Of a stretch of DNA of 64,000 nucleotides, positions 1 through 9,265 are shown piece by piece. Each line of letters opens with the position of its first letter. Within the stretch, counting starts at the first letter, position 1. The translations under genes were made by a program, and so were the position numbers. The stretch is taken from contig CM075760.1 of assembly GCA_037974335.1 (NCBI GenBank), positions 28,162,402-28,226,401 of the forward strand. Reading direction: 5' to 3'. Under the pieces are notes generated by a model. The model was not told where the DNA came from. It saw only the letters and a list, made by a program, of their open reading frames with translations, and made no database searches. This stretch comes from Prionace glauca (lineage: Eukaryota > Chordata > Chondrichthyes > Carcharhiniformes > Carcharhinidae).

Positions 1-51
1 GGCTTTTCCATTTGGTGTCTCAGTTTGTTCAGATTTCAGTTTACAATGAAT

Positions 52-430
52 CATAAGAACATAAGAAATAGGAGCAGGAGTAGGCCATCTAGCCCCTTGA
101 GCCTGCCCCGCCATTCAATAAGATCATGGCTGATCTGAAGTGGCTCAGTTCCACTTTCCCGCTTTCTCCCCATAACTCTTAATCCCCTTGCCTACCAAAA
201 ACCTATCTACCCGTGTCTTAAATATATTTAGCGAGGCAGCCTCCACCACTTCAACGGGCAGAGAATTCCAGAGATTCACCACCCTTTGAGTGAAGAAGTT
301 CCTCCTCAACTCCGTTCTAAACTGCACCCCCCCCCCCCCTTATTTTGAGGCTGTGCCCTCTAGTCCTGCTGAGGCAGAATCCCCAAAGTTTCTATCCATC
401 CCTCTCAATCATCAATTAGATCATTCACAT
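52..430 (-). repeat. CR1-like LINE 3' end
   Basis: Read on the minus strand, this ends in the repeated tail ATGTTCTTATG and encodes the C-terminus of a CR1-type ORF2, with the stretch FFTQRVVNLWNSLPVEVVEA. It is 5'-truncated, which is normal for this family. Similar minus-strand copies lie at 11.5, 24.7, 43.5 and 49.1 kb. Noncoding today. Bases 1-51 show nothing recognisable. Confidence 0.85.
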
Positions 431-559
431 CTTTCAATTCTGAGTTTCACCTTTCCCAAGCATTCCAAACTCCTCTCACATCATTCACCTTCTTTTTTTT
501 GGTTCGTAACAATTTAGCCAGGGGAGGGGGCGGGGGGAAAAACCTTCTCAAGGTTTTCA

Positions 560-685
560 TGTCACACTGTTTCCCAGTTTCAGATGTTTCAATAAGATCA
601 TCTCTGATTATTCTGAACTCCAGAGCGAACAGACTCATCCCACTGAATCTCTCCTCTCAGGAGAAACGCAGAAATCAGTCGCCCC
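560..685 (-). repeat. Degraded LINE fragment
   Basis: A short piece resembling the reverse-transcriptase C-terminal part of CR1-type elements (minus-strand reading near LEFRIIRDDLIETSE). It may be part of the element at 52-430 or an older one. The rest of 431-992 shows no gene. Confidence 0.45.
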
Positions 686-992
686 ACAGCGTCTGTGAAG
701 GGAACAACATCTAAATCTTCCGGCTGGATGAACTGGCCTCGGAGCTGGAGAAGTCAGAGTTGTAACACTAACGATAAACTCTAAAGAACATACATGTCAT
801 ATACAGAACATACATGTCAGATTCACACACAGCACACATGTCAAATCTCGTCACTTCCAAGTTGCGTCTTTTAACTTTCTGCTCTCCACCTCAGACATTT
901 CCACATTCATCAAAAACCCCCCACCTCAAACCCCATCCTGCTCCTCAATCCACCGATAATATTACTCGTACCGCAAGGAGTTCGCAGCATTT

Positions 993-1065
993 GGCTCCAT
1001 AGCTCAGTGGTTAGAGCACTGGTCTTGTAAACCAGGGGTCGCGAGTTCAATTCTCGCTGGAGCCT
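993..1065 (+). tRNA. tRNA-Thr(TGT)
   Basis: A complete 73-nt cloverleaf. The acceptor GGCTCCA pairs with TGGAGCC, the discriminator is T, and the D arm reads TAGCTCAGTGGTTAGAGCA. The anticodon arm is CTGGT-CTTGTAA-ACCAG with anticodon TGT, and the T arm contains GTTCAAT. It closely follows the vertebrate Thr(TGT) consensus. I see no T run just downstream to act as a Pol III terminator, so expression is uncertain. Confidence 0.92.
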
Positions 1066-1484
1066 CCAGGCAAAGGTTAGCTCATACATACTCTGGGAAA
1101 AAGGTAAGTCGTACTCAGAAGGGAAACAGTGTGTTCTTATGAGTGGAGGGGCAGATCAGGTGCCATTTTGGAAAGCAAAACGATATTCTTCTTTGGGAGA
1201 AGAAATCGAAAGAGCAGAACATATTTGACGAGCTGATAAATATAAATGTTGATATTAAGAATAGAGTAGATGCGTTTGTACAAGGAATGTATAAAGTTAG
1301 TGTGTTGGTGCAGCTGATAATTGGAATGAGAATTACATTTTGTTCTTATTGCTGGCAGACTGGAGTTTAAAAATAACGAGGTGTTTCTCCTGTTAAACAG
1401 GATTTTGTGGAAACCAGGTTCAATATTCTGCGCAGATGTGACAGTCACATTTAAAAATGGATATGCTTTGCATTAGATACGGTA
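1066..1484. other. No gene seen
   Basis: AT-rich sequence between tRNA-Thr and a LINE fragment. Short open frames on both strands (1,137-1,448) match nothing I recognise. Confidence 0.6.
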
Positions 1485-1950
1485 AAGAGAAGGTTCACCA
1501 GATTGCTCCCTGGGGTCAGTGAGTTGTCCTGTGATGAAATTCTCTGGAGTTTAGAAGAATAAGCGGTGATCTATTTAAACTTACACAGTGCTGATTCGGT
1601 TTGATAGGATGGAGGCTGAGAGATTTTCTTTCTCTCTGCTGGTCGGGAATCTAACCCCCTGCGGCACAGATCACCGGCTGGTCATTTAGGGCTAAGATAA
1701 GGAGAAATTACTTCACTCAAAGGGCAAGAATCTTTGATATTTTCTGTGCCTGACAGTGACGTATGCCCCATCATCGAGCACATTTAAGGTTGGGATAAAC
1801 AGGTTTCTGATCTCTTAGAGAATTCAGGGATCTGGGGAGCTGGTGGAAAAACTAAGTTGTATCCCAATATCAGCCATGATGGTATTGAATGGTGGAAATC
1901 TCGATGGACCGAATGGCCTGCTCCTCCTCCTATGATTCCTGTTAGAATAA
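1485..1950 (+). repeat. Degraded CR1-like LINE, 3' part
   Basis: Contains the usual elasmobranch LINE landmarks on the plus strand: AGGTTCACCAGATTGCTCCC near the start, GGAGAAATTACTTCACTCAAAG in the middle, and ACCGAATGGCCTGCTCC before the 3' end. Frames are broken and no protein is made. Confidence 0.7.
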
Positions 1951-2391
1951 AAACAGGAAGGACTGGAATTTCTCAGCAGGGCTTGAAACAGATGTGGAGT
2001 TAAGTTTCCGAGTTCAATATGATTCTTTTCAAACGAGTAACTGAGTGTGAATTATAACAAGTAGCACAACATCGAGACTGCAAACACTTCCAGTATCACT
2101 AGTTTCGGTCTTTTTGAGCTCACACTACTATCAGATATTTCAGATGGTGAATAACCATATAAGTCTGCACCTAGAAACCCATTAAATTCTTTTGGGGACT
2201 GAACGAGATGCGAATAAATGCTCGGTGTCAAAATCGAACTTTCCCCTCAGTGCACTTTATTTCATAGAAAACATTTGAGGGTGAAATCAGAACAATGATA
2301 ACATGTCTTTAACACCGAGGTTCAAATAATGTTAAGCAACAAACTGAAATCAAACAATTTTCCCTTCCCCGACATGAGAAAGCTTAATCAA

Positions 2392-2464
2392 AAGTCCTGC
2401 CCGGATTCGATCCGGGGACCATGCGCGTGTGAGGCGAGTGTGATAACCACTACACTACAGAAAC
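2392..2464 (-). pseudogene. tRNA-Val(CAC) copy, decayed
   Basis: The 5' half GTTTCTGTAGTGTAGTGG and the CACAC loop identify tRNA-Val(CAC). The acceptor stem has weak pairs at its end (3' strand CAGGACT against GTTTCTG), and the anticodon stem CTCGC/GCGCA has two mismatches. A TTTT follows on the minus strand. It sits in the left copy of a roughly 1.0-kb local duplication (compare 3,412-3,482). Confidence 0.7.
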
Positions 2465-2870
2465 AGCTGGAAACATAGTAGAGCAAACCTGCCTGTCTTC
2501 AATGTTCAACTGCGCTGTGTTGCTGCAGGTTCCGATGGTTAGACTGAGAGCCCATGTCACTGAATTCAGGAAGATAACCGTTACTTTCAAGCTGATTGTA
2601 CAACTTATCCCCAACAGCAACATTTAAAAGCGTTCGTCTCGCAAATATCTAAGGGAGCAATGATTTCTACCCATTCATTAACACATCATTTTCATCTTTC
2701 TTCCAATAATCATCCGCATTTTGTATCCTGTCGCTCCCGTACTTCTTTGTTCTTTAAATGTGACATTTCCAATTCAGATACTGAAAAGGAAATCTCCCTG
2801 ATACTGATTCCGACAGAACTGGTACAGACCGGGAAGTAACACAGGATTGTTGTACAACAATAAATCTACA

Positions 2871-2915
2871 TTCCCTGACCGGGAATCGAACCCGGGCCGC
2901 GGCGGTGAAAGCGCC
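2871..2915 (-). pseudogene. tRNA-Glu(TTC) 3' half
   Basis: Matches tRNA-Glu(TTC) from the anticodon arm to the discriminator base (GGCGCTTTCACCGCC, then GGTTCGATTCCCGG). The 5' half is replaced by a SINE-like tail that begins inside the anticodon stem at 2,916. Its complete twin lies at 3,903-3,974. Confidence 0.85.
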
Positions 2916-2950
2916 TGTTTCTGCACTGTAGGGTTCTAGGGTTCTATGTC
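2916..2950 (+). repeat. SINE 3' tail fragment
   Basis: Reads TGCACTGTAGGGTTCTA and GGTTCTATG, like the 3' end of the tRNA-derived SINE seen at 39.4 kb. It abuts the broken tRNA-Glu, so its arrival probably truncated that gene. Confidence 0.55.
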
Positions 2951-3222
2951 TATTACTTCCCTTCAAAAATCAGAGCAACAGGAAATTAAGAAACGACGAG
3001 CTTAAGGGCAGTTTAAATGATGGTGTCCCTTCAGTGCAGCTAATTGTGTTTCTAAAGTGAGATGATTTCTGTTTGTTACACAGTTCAGGCTGACCTGATT
3101 CAGAGAAGGATCAGGCTCAATCCTCCCGATGGCCTTTCCCAACTCCATTTCTTCAAAAGAATTTCAGTAACATTTCCATTAAATAATATGATTGTGACAT
3201 ATGTCAATGTGGTTGTATGTCC

Positions 3223-3290
3223 GAGCGGTCTAAGGCTCCAATCTCCGTGGAGGTGTGGGTTCGAATCCCAACGCGAGTGAAATGGGTTGA
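3223..3290 (+). pseudogene. tRNA-Leu copy lacking the anticodon arm
   Basis: The D-arm part CCGAGCGGTCTAAGGC, the long variable arm TCTCCGTGGAGGT and the T arm GTGGGTTCGAATCCCA are all Leu-type. The anticodon arm is absent: TAAGGC runs straight into TCCAATCTC. The acceptor ends do not pair. This is what loss of the segment between two TAAGGC repeats in a Leu(AAG) gene would leave. Confidence 0.8.
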
Positions 3291-3411
3291 AATTTTGATC
3301 CTTACTGCTGTTGTAAGATTGAATGCAGGAGTGTGCGCAGTGTCGTTTTCGTCATGTGATTCTTCTGTGAAATGTGCGCCTTTTCCTCCAGTTCACTTAC
3401 AGTATAATGAG

Positions 3412-3482
3412 TGTTCCTGCCCGGTTTCGAACCGGGGACCTTTCGCGTGAGGCGGACGTGATAACCACTACACTACAGAAAC
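3412..3482 (-). pseudogene. tRNA-Val(CAC) copy, 5-nt anticodon loop
   Basis: Acceptor GTTTCTG/CAGGAAC pairs fully, and the D and T arms match vertebrate tRNA-Val. The anticodon loop reads CTCAC instead of CTCACAC: two bases are missing inside an AC repeat, leaving a 5-nt loop. Probably non-functional, although the rest of the cloverleaf is well kept. Confidence 0.75.
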
Positions 3483-3902
3483 AACTGGGAAACTAATGGA
3501 GCAAATCTGCCTGTCTGCAATGTTCAACTGCGCTGTGTTGCTGCAGGTTCCGATGGTTAGACTGAGAGCCCATGTCACTGAATTCAGGAAGATAACCGTT
3601 ACTTTCAAGCTGATTGTACATCTTATCCCCAACATCAACATTTAAAAGCATTCGTCTCGCAAATATCTAAGGGAGCAATGATTTCTACCCATTCATTAAT
3701 GCATCATTTTCATCTTTCTTCGAATAATCTCAGCATTTGTATCATCAGCGCTTTGTAATCTGTCGCTCCCTTTTTCATTTGTTCTTTAAATGTGACATTT
3801 CCAATTCAGATACTAAAGAGGAAATCTCCCTGATACTGATTCCGACAGAACTGGTGCAGACCGGGAAGTAACATAGGATTGTTGTACAGCAATAAATCTA
3901 CA

Positions 3903-3974
3903 TTCCCTGACCGGACATCGAACCCGGGCCGCGGCGGTGAAAGCGCCGAATCCTAACCACTAGACCACCAGGGA
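3903..3974 (-). tRNA. tRNA-Glu(TTC)
   Basis: 72-nt cloverleaf starting TCCCTGGTGGTCTAGTGGTT, with loop CTTTCAC (anticodon TTC). The T arm CCGGG-TTCGATG-TCCGG has one G-T pair, and the acceptor end is TCAGGGA with discriminator A. It matches vertebrate tRNA-Glu except in the T loop/stem. No clear T run follows on the minus strand. Confidence 0.88.
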
Positions 3975-4054
3975 AGCCAGCTGGTTTCAAACTATTACTT
4001 CATCCATGAGTCACCCACCTTTAGTTTTATTTCGACATAGACACAATCTCAGGA

Positions 4055-4205
4055 TAAGGCGCTGATGATTCAGGACTGAGATGAGGAGAAATTGCTTCAC
4101 TCAAAGGCTGGTGAATCTTGGGAATTCTCTACTCCAGAGGGTGTTGATGCTCCGTCATTGAACACATTTCAGTTTGGGTTAAACAGATTTATGATCTGTC
4201 CAGGA
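4055..4205 (+). repeat. Degraded LINE fragment
   Basis: Carries GGAGAAATTGCTTCACTCAA and ACACATTTCAGTTTGGGTTA, landmarks shared with the LINE at 1,485-1,950. 5'- and 3'-truncated. Confidence 0.6.
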
Positions 4206-4299
4206 ATGAATGGAAGCAGGGATGTGGAATTGGAACAAATGCTCAGCCAATAGCTCATTTTTCAGTTGTTTTTTTATGTTTAAAGGTATAATGGAAGCA

Positions 4300-4385
4300 C
4301 ACATATATATACACACGATATATATACATGAAATAGTGTACAGATATATATATATATATAAAATGTTATATGTAATATGTTTGAA
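4300..4385. repeat. (AT)n-rich microsatellite
   Basis: Alternating TATATA runs, the longest about 20 bp near 4,343-4,362. Confidence 0.85.
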
Positions 4386-4533
4386 GTCAATCGTCATTAA
4401 ATAATGTTGGTAATACTAGATAACAGTACAGCCGGGAACAATTCACAGCTATTTTTTATTGGCACCCACGGACCCATTGCCAACAGGTAACTGTTTAACC
4501 GTGAATGCTGATGGTGAGGAAATAGTAAAATTC

Positions 4534-4607
4534 CGACTTTGGGTGGTCTCGAACCACCAACCTTTCCGTTAATAGCCAAACGCGCTGACCAATTGCGCTA
4601 CAGAGAC
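4534..4607 (-). pseudogene. tRNA-Asn(ATT)-like copy
   Basis: Overall tRNA-Asn sequence (GTCTCTGTAGCGCAATTGG, T arm GGTGG-TTCGAGA-CCACC), but the anticodon loop CTATTAA gives ATT instead of GTT. The anticodon stem has a G-G clash, and the acceptor (GTCTCTG against CAAAGTC) has two mismatches. Flanks resemble those of the intact tRNA-Asn at 6.3 kb, so this is a duplicated, decaying copy. Confidence 0.72.
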
Positions 4608-4609
4608 TA

Positions 4610-5556
4610 AGACAGCAGCTGAACCAGTTTGTGACCAATGATCACGCAATCTGAAGCTTAATTTCATTATTCATGCACTGGGCTGTGCTTCGAAAACGGC
4701 TACAATTAACCTTGTCTCATTTATGACTGTTCATGGCAGTGTTCACTACATTCACACATTTGGTGCAGTCTTGTACAGTAATGCACTAGGCCATGTCTCT
4801 ATATACTGCGTTTGACTCATTTGAATCATTATTGCAATAGACTTTGCACTGTTACACTACATTACATGCCGCTTCATTTATTAATACATGTAGACATGCC
4901 ATGATAAATGCTACAAGTCATCGTCTCTGAACTATTATTACTTAGTCAAGAGTCCACTTACGTTACATTAGGCTCCATCTCAGATATTATTGTGCTAGGC
5001 TCTATGCCTTGCACTACTGAACACACCCGTGTATCACTAATAAAGCAGACACTTTCTCACTAATTGTTTTTCTATCAAATGTGTCTAATAGATGGAATCG
5101 AACAAAGAGCGAGTGAGAAGAATAGATGGATATTAACTAAAAAGTGCAATATAATTGTGTGGATGAAATTGTGTTATAGATCAGAGTGAGTTAGGTCTCG
5201 AATTGTGCTGAAGTCAAACATTATAACAAGGAACTATATTTACATACACACAGAAAATATTATAGAGGCAGGGTTCGGGCTGGATTTCTGAACGGATTAA
5301 GGAAAAAACTGAGCGCCGAGGAATGGAAAATCCAGCGAAAAAGAGGCATGTATCCAATTATAATGAAATATTATTTGATAATGTCTGGATGATAAAATAG
5401 ACAAATCTTTAAATCACTAAAATGTAACGTTATACAATAATTAGCTGGTAATCGACATGTTCACTAGCGGGAAGGTAAATAGGAATGCAGGTATTAAATT
5501 CACTATCCTTCGGCCAGATTTCCCTGTGAATCTTACTGACAGAGACATTAATACCA
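4610..5556. other. No gene seen
   Basis: AT-rich sequence. Part of 4,680-5,060 repeats short phrases such as ACTAGGCC/TAGGCTC with ATGTCT or ATGCC at irregular spacing, perhaps an old minisatellite. Confidence 0.4.
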
Positions 5557-5840
5557 TTACTTTACTGATTGTTCTCTTTCCATGGAAACAGGGAAATACA
5601 TTTTCCGCAAATATCTCTTCAAACCTGCTGCACTAACCTTGTGATTAAAATGATACAACACCACCATCTGCTGGCGGTCAACAGCAGCTGCAGGCGCTAG
5701 TGCTTGTGAGTCTGCGAACCGGTTACTGAAATATGAATACTGAACGATATTGTCCGAGATTGGAGTTTGTAGAAGGATCTCGGCTGGTGTATTCGCCCTT
5801 TTTATAACCAGGCACCGCAGATAAACAGTGTTCTTCATTT
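5557..5840 (-). repeat. Unclassified dispersed element, copy 1
   Basis: On the minus strand it has GGTTATAAAAAGGG followed by ACTCCAATCTCGGACAATAT, then GCCAGCAGATGGTGGTG and a GTGCAGCAGG motif. The same order occurs on the plus strand at 46,385-46,570. A 93-codon minus-strand frame spans it but is not kept in the other copy, so I do not call a protein. Confidence 0.6.
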
Positions 5841-6039
5841 CCCATTGGGAGATATTGTCTGGAGATTGAATTTGGGATTATTTGAAACTTCAAATTGTAC
5901 ATTCGATGCAGTTACCAAACGTTAATCAAATTCAGAATCTTAGTGGGTAAACATTTCTGCCCTCTGCAATTCGTTTGTCCGACATTTTCACGGTTTAGTC
6001 TTAAAAAAGGCACAAAGAATTAGACATTTACAGGGATAC

Positions 6040-6230
6040 ACACACACACACACACAGGTTATTGGAGCCTACAGAGAAACAGGGGAGCATACACAGATTC
6101 ATGGACACATGTAGATGTAGGGGCACACTAGATTCAGATACACCAAGATTCAGGCGCAGACACATAGAGATCCTGGTAACTCGAAAGATACAAGGGCACG
6201 CACAGTATCAGAGGTATATACAATGTCTCA
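6040..6230. repeat. (CA)n and diverged minisatellite
   Basis: A short CA run at about 6,042-6,058 precedes loosely repeated 24-30 bp units built on ACACAGATTCA and GGGGCACAC. Confidence 0.5.
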
Positions 6231-6329
6231 GCTTGTACACTGCCAAATTCTCTCTCGTAGTTCCAAACTTTTGATTGAGTTGAAGCAGGCAACTGTTTAC
6301 CCGTGAATGCTGATAGTGAGAAAAATAGC

Positions 6330-6334
6330 AAAAA
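6330..6334 (-). terminator. Pol III T-run after tRNA-Asn
   Basis: Five A on the plus strand (TTTTT in the gene) directly after the discriminator region. Confidence 0.8.
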
Positions 6335-6336
6335 TC

Positions 6337-6353
6337 CGTCCCTGGGTGGTATC

Positions 6354-6389
<36 letters not shown>

Positions 6390-6410
6390 GACCAATTGCG
6401 CCACAGAGAC
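6337..6410 (-). tRNA. tRNA-Asn(GTT)
   Basis: A complete 74-nt cloverleaf. Acceptor GTCTCTG/CAGGGAC, discriminator G, anticodon arm TTCGG-CTGTTAA-CCGAA (anticodon GTT), and T arm GGTGG-TTCGATA-CCACC. Two bases past the end the minus strand has TTTTT, a good Pol III terminator. This is the best-supported active tRNA gene on the minus strand here. Confidence 0.94.
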
Positions 6411-6793
6411 TGAGACGACAGCAGTTACGTATATTCTAAACTAGTGTGACGAAAACCTGTTCCAGAACTGCAGCATGACGGCACTGTTTACAATTCTATA
6501 CAAGTCTCTTTAGTTCCGTTGATCCTTCAGCACTGCTGTAGAGTGTTGGTTATTCCCTTCCTCCTATGAACGGGCAGGTAAAATAAATCCATGTATCTTA
6601 TCACAGGGAGGAATTGAAAAGGAGTCAAGGGAACGAACCACAAGTAGCCTAACGATCTAGTACTTGCCACTCAATCATCAATAACAACATTGCGATCCAT
6701 TTCCCTCAAGATTTAATATTTCCCCTTGTTTTCTCCTAATTTTAGCAGGATATTCGCTTCAATATAGAGAGTGAACAGAGAATGAAGGAACTT

Positions 6794-6864
6794 TGCATTG
6801 GCCGGGAATCGAACCCGGGCCTCCCGCGTGGCAGGCGAGAATTCTACCACTGAACCATCAATGC
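6794..6864 (-). tRNA. tRNA-Gly(GCC)
   Basis: 71-nt cloverleaf starting GCATTGATGGTTCAGTGGTA, with loop CTGCCAC (anticodon GCC), T arm CCGGG-TTCGATT-CCCGG and end CCAATGC plus A. The seventh acceptor pair is A-C (usually G-C), a mild defect. No long T run follows. Confidence 0.9.
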
Positions 6865-7329
6865 TGCTCTTGCTAGTGAGATTCCCACATGCTCTCTCTT
6901 CCTTCACACTCAGCAGCATTGTAATTTCCTGATTTTGTCCTTTCATTCCCCAAATGCCCACAAATGCTCTCACTCAAATCTCACACACAACATCGCACAA
7001 GTCTCTCATGCTGTTAACACCTTCCTTTCATTCACAACCGCATCTCAAACTTTCAACCTTCCTCCAAAACACAAGCACTCTGCAACAATGCCCCTCTCAC
7101 ACAGCCTCACTCTCCCAAAAATGCCTCTGCTTTCACCACATCAGTCTAAACACGCTTAAAACTTGTTCAAATTATTTGCACACTATTTCTTCCACTCAAC
7201 CCATATCACTACAATACGCCTCATGCCATTCTGCAAAAGCTTTCAGTTGCTACATTTCTTCAAAGCTGGTACCCAGTGCGACACCAGGCCAAACTTCCAC
7301 TGTCAACACTTGATAACACCTATATAGGG
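6865..7329. other. No gene seen
   Basis: Pyrimidine/CA-rich sequence with a 119-codon plus-strand frame at 6,954-7,313. Its composition (Ser/Thr/His/Gln rich) follows the base bias and it resembles no family I know. Confidence 0.5.
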
Positions 7330-7462
7330 TTACAAGTTAACTCGGAATGAGTTAAAAATAGGGCTTCGGAGAGCTAGGAGGGGGCATGAGAAGTCCTTGC
7401 CAAGTTGGATAAAGGAAAACCCCAAAGCTTTTTACTCTTACGTTAAAAAATGCATTAAATCT
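7330..7462 (+). repeat. CR1 ORF2 internal fragment
   Basis: Translates to RRARRGHEKSLPSWIKENPKA and FYSYVK, a stretch found upstream of the reverse-transcriptase domain in CR1-type LINEs. Confidence 0.65.
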
Positions 7463-7484
7463 TCATATATCGAGGCCAGTCTGC

Positions 7485-7527
7485 GACATCTGAAAGCAAT
7501 GAATCCTCACCACGAGACCACCAGGAT
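7485..7527 (-). pseudogene. tRNA-Glu 5' fragment, worn
   Basis: The minus strand reads TCCTGGTGGTCTCGTGGTG then AGGATTC and GCTTTCA, matching the first half of tRNA-Glu(TTC) with several changes. The 3' half is missing. Confidence 0.65.
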
Positions 7528-7922
7528 CCCATCTGCCTGATTCTCCCAGATACTGATTACAGGAATGTGCACAGCGCCAATTGTCCGCACTTAAACACTC
7601 CTTCCTGTCTGTTAAGATTTGAAATTGTTCATATTTTCACATTGACTTCCAGTGTGATGAAAGCAGAGCTGTGATAAGCTGATGTTGTTCAATGGATTTA
7701 CTGCAGTAAGGTTTATGTCAGTTCGATGCAAACATTGGTGTTTGAATGTGGTCAGTTACAGTGAAATTTAATGCAGTGGAAAGTAGCCTACTCATTTTTA
7801 CAGGAGGAACCAGCAAGGGAAATATAAATATGAATAATTGTGCAACGGGACTGATATTTCTCCCTGCTGTTCAAATTGGCACAAGTATTGATCCACGATT
7901 TTGAGGCGCTGCGCATGTGTTG
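7528..7922. other. No gene seen
   Basis: Spacer between a tRNA-Glu remnant and tRNA-Gln. Confidence 0.5.
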
Positions 7923-7994
7923 GGTTCTGTGGTGTAATGGTGAGCACTCTGGACTCTGAATCCAGCGATCCGAGTTCAAATCTCGGCAGAGCCT
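7923..7994 (+). tRNA. tRNA-Gln(CTG)
   Basis: 72-nt cloverleaf. Acceptor GGTTCTG/CAGAGCC (one T-G pair) plus T, anticodon arm CTGGA-CTCTGAA-TCCAG (anticodon CTG), and T arm CCGAG-TTCAAAT-CTCGG. TTTT at 7,997-8,000 is a close Pol III terminator. It looks functional. Confidence 0.94.
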
Positions 7995-8089
7995 TGTTTT
8001 AATTTGCAAATACAGATGATGGATTGGCTGAAGGGCGTTTCATTTAAATTTATCACCAAGTCCTATTCGAGAGGAGAATTTGCCAGCCC

Positions 8090-8165
8090 GTTCAGCTGCT
8101 GTTACTCAATTCAAGGGCAATTAGGGATGATCGTAAATGAATAAAGACAATCCCAATAATGGACC
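8090..8165 (+). repeat. SINE/LINE 3' tail fragment
   Basis: Carries CTCAATTCAAGGGCAATTAG and GGATG...AAATGAATAAA, the shared tail of a very common elasmobranch repeat. Confidence 0.6.
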
Positions 8166-8255
8166 TTTTCCTCACAAGTAAACGCAAACTTTTTCACAAT
8201 GTTTCTGCCTGAAACTTCCGAAACGTCGAGCTAATATGTAACAACTATCCCACTT

Positions 8256-8328
8256 TCCCATGTGGCGCAATGGGTAACGCGTCTGACTACGCATCAGAAG
8301 ATTCTTGGTTCGCTCAGTGCAAAGTTTT
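8256..8328 (+). pseudogene. tRNA-Arg(ACG) copy, 3' part broken
   Basis: TGGCGCAATGGGTAACGCG and the loop CTACGCA (anticodon ACG) in GTCTGACTACGCATCAGAA mark tRNA-Arg(ACG). The T arm and 3' acceptor strand no longer pair with the 5' side. TTTT follows. Confidence 0.75.
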
Positions 8329-8974
8329 AAAAGGTGTTCACAAATTCCTTGTTACTTTCGATGAAAAAGGTATTTAATCGCTTTATACGTATTCAGACAA
8401 ATGGTGGCAAGCATATTTTCAGCTTCTCTGGAGAAAGTAATGTTAGGAAATTGCTAATGAAGAGCAACCGACTATTTTAAGTTTTTTTCCTTGAAAACAA
8501 TAATTTAATAAGATTAGGATATTAAATAAATGCTAAACTCAAATACATTTTGGACAGAATTCAACATGTCTTAGAGAATTTACACTATTTTGTAAATATT
8601 TTGATAAAATTCAGCATTTCTGATTTTGGAGAAAGCATTTCAAGCTGAGGTCAGAGCAAAGATAATATGACTGTAACATCGAGATTCTGATAATATTCAG
8701 CACCAAACTGAAATCATAGACTTCCCTCACCCTAGCATGTTTCAGATGGTGATTAACTATGTTAGTCTGCACCTAAACCTATTAAATTGTCTTGTAGACT
8801 GGATGACTTGCTGATATGTGCAGGTGTCAAAATAGGGAAGTTTCTTTCCTGACATTGCATCAAACAATTTATCATTTCTTATTTGACACAAAGCATTTGA
8901 GGCCGAGGCCAGAGCGAAGATACTATGGGCGTAACATCGAGATTCAGATAATGTTCAGGAACAAAATGCCCCGG
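8329..8974. other. No gene seen
   Basis: AT-rich. Two stretches near 8,640-8,760 and 8,880-8,960 share AGCATTTSAGGC/CTGAGG-type phrases with 2,270-2,400, suggesting old local duplication. Confidence 0.4.
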
Positions 8975-9265
8975 CCGATGAAGGCATGCTTTAAGGTGCG
9001 AGGGGCAAGGTTTAAAGGAGATGGACATGGCAGATTGTTTGCACAGAGAGTAGGGGGTTCCTGGAACTCGCTGCCGGGGAGAGATAGTAGAAGCGGATGC
9101 AGTTGTGACTTTTACATCACTTGACAAATACATAAATAGGATGGGAATAGAGGGATATGGTCCCGGAAGGATAGGGGGTTTTAGTTAAGTCAGACAACAT
9201 GGTCAGTGAAGGTTTGAAGGGCCGAATGGTATGATCTTGGGCTGTAATTTTCTCTGTTCTTTGTA
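8975..9265 (+). repeat. CR1-like LINE 3' part
   Basis: The plus strand encodes FKGDGHGRLFAQRVGGSWNS (an FFTQRV-type C-terminus) and ends with GAAGGGCCGAATGGTATGAT and a TGTTCTTTG tail. Confidence 0.75.

Larger units (their letters stand above)
2392..2915. repeat. Local duplication, copy A (Val-Glu)
   Basis: Near-identical to 3,412-3,947, with an offset of 1,018-1,032 bp. It carries a tRNA-Val copy and a tRNA-Glu copy with the same roughly 400-bp spacer. No other gene is seen in the spacer. Confidence 0.85.
3412..3974. repeat. Local duplication, copy B (Val-Glu)
   Basis: Right-hand copy of the duplication at 2,392-2,915. Here the tRNA-Glu is complete. Confidence 0.85.
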
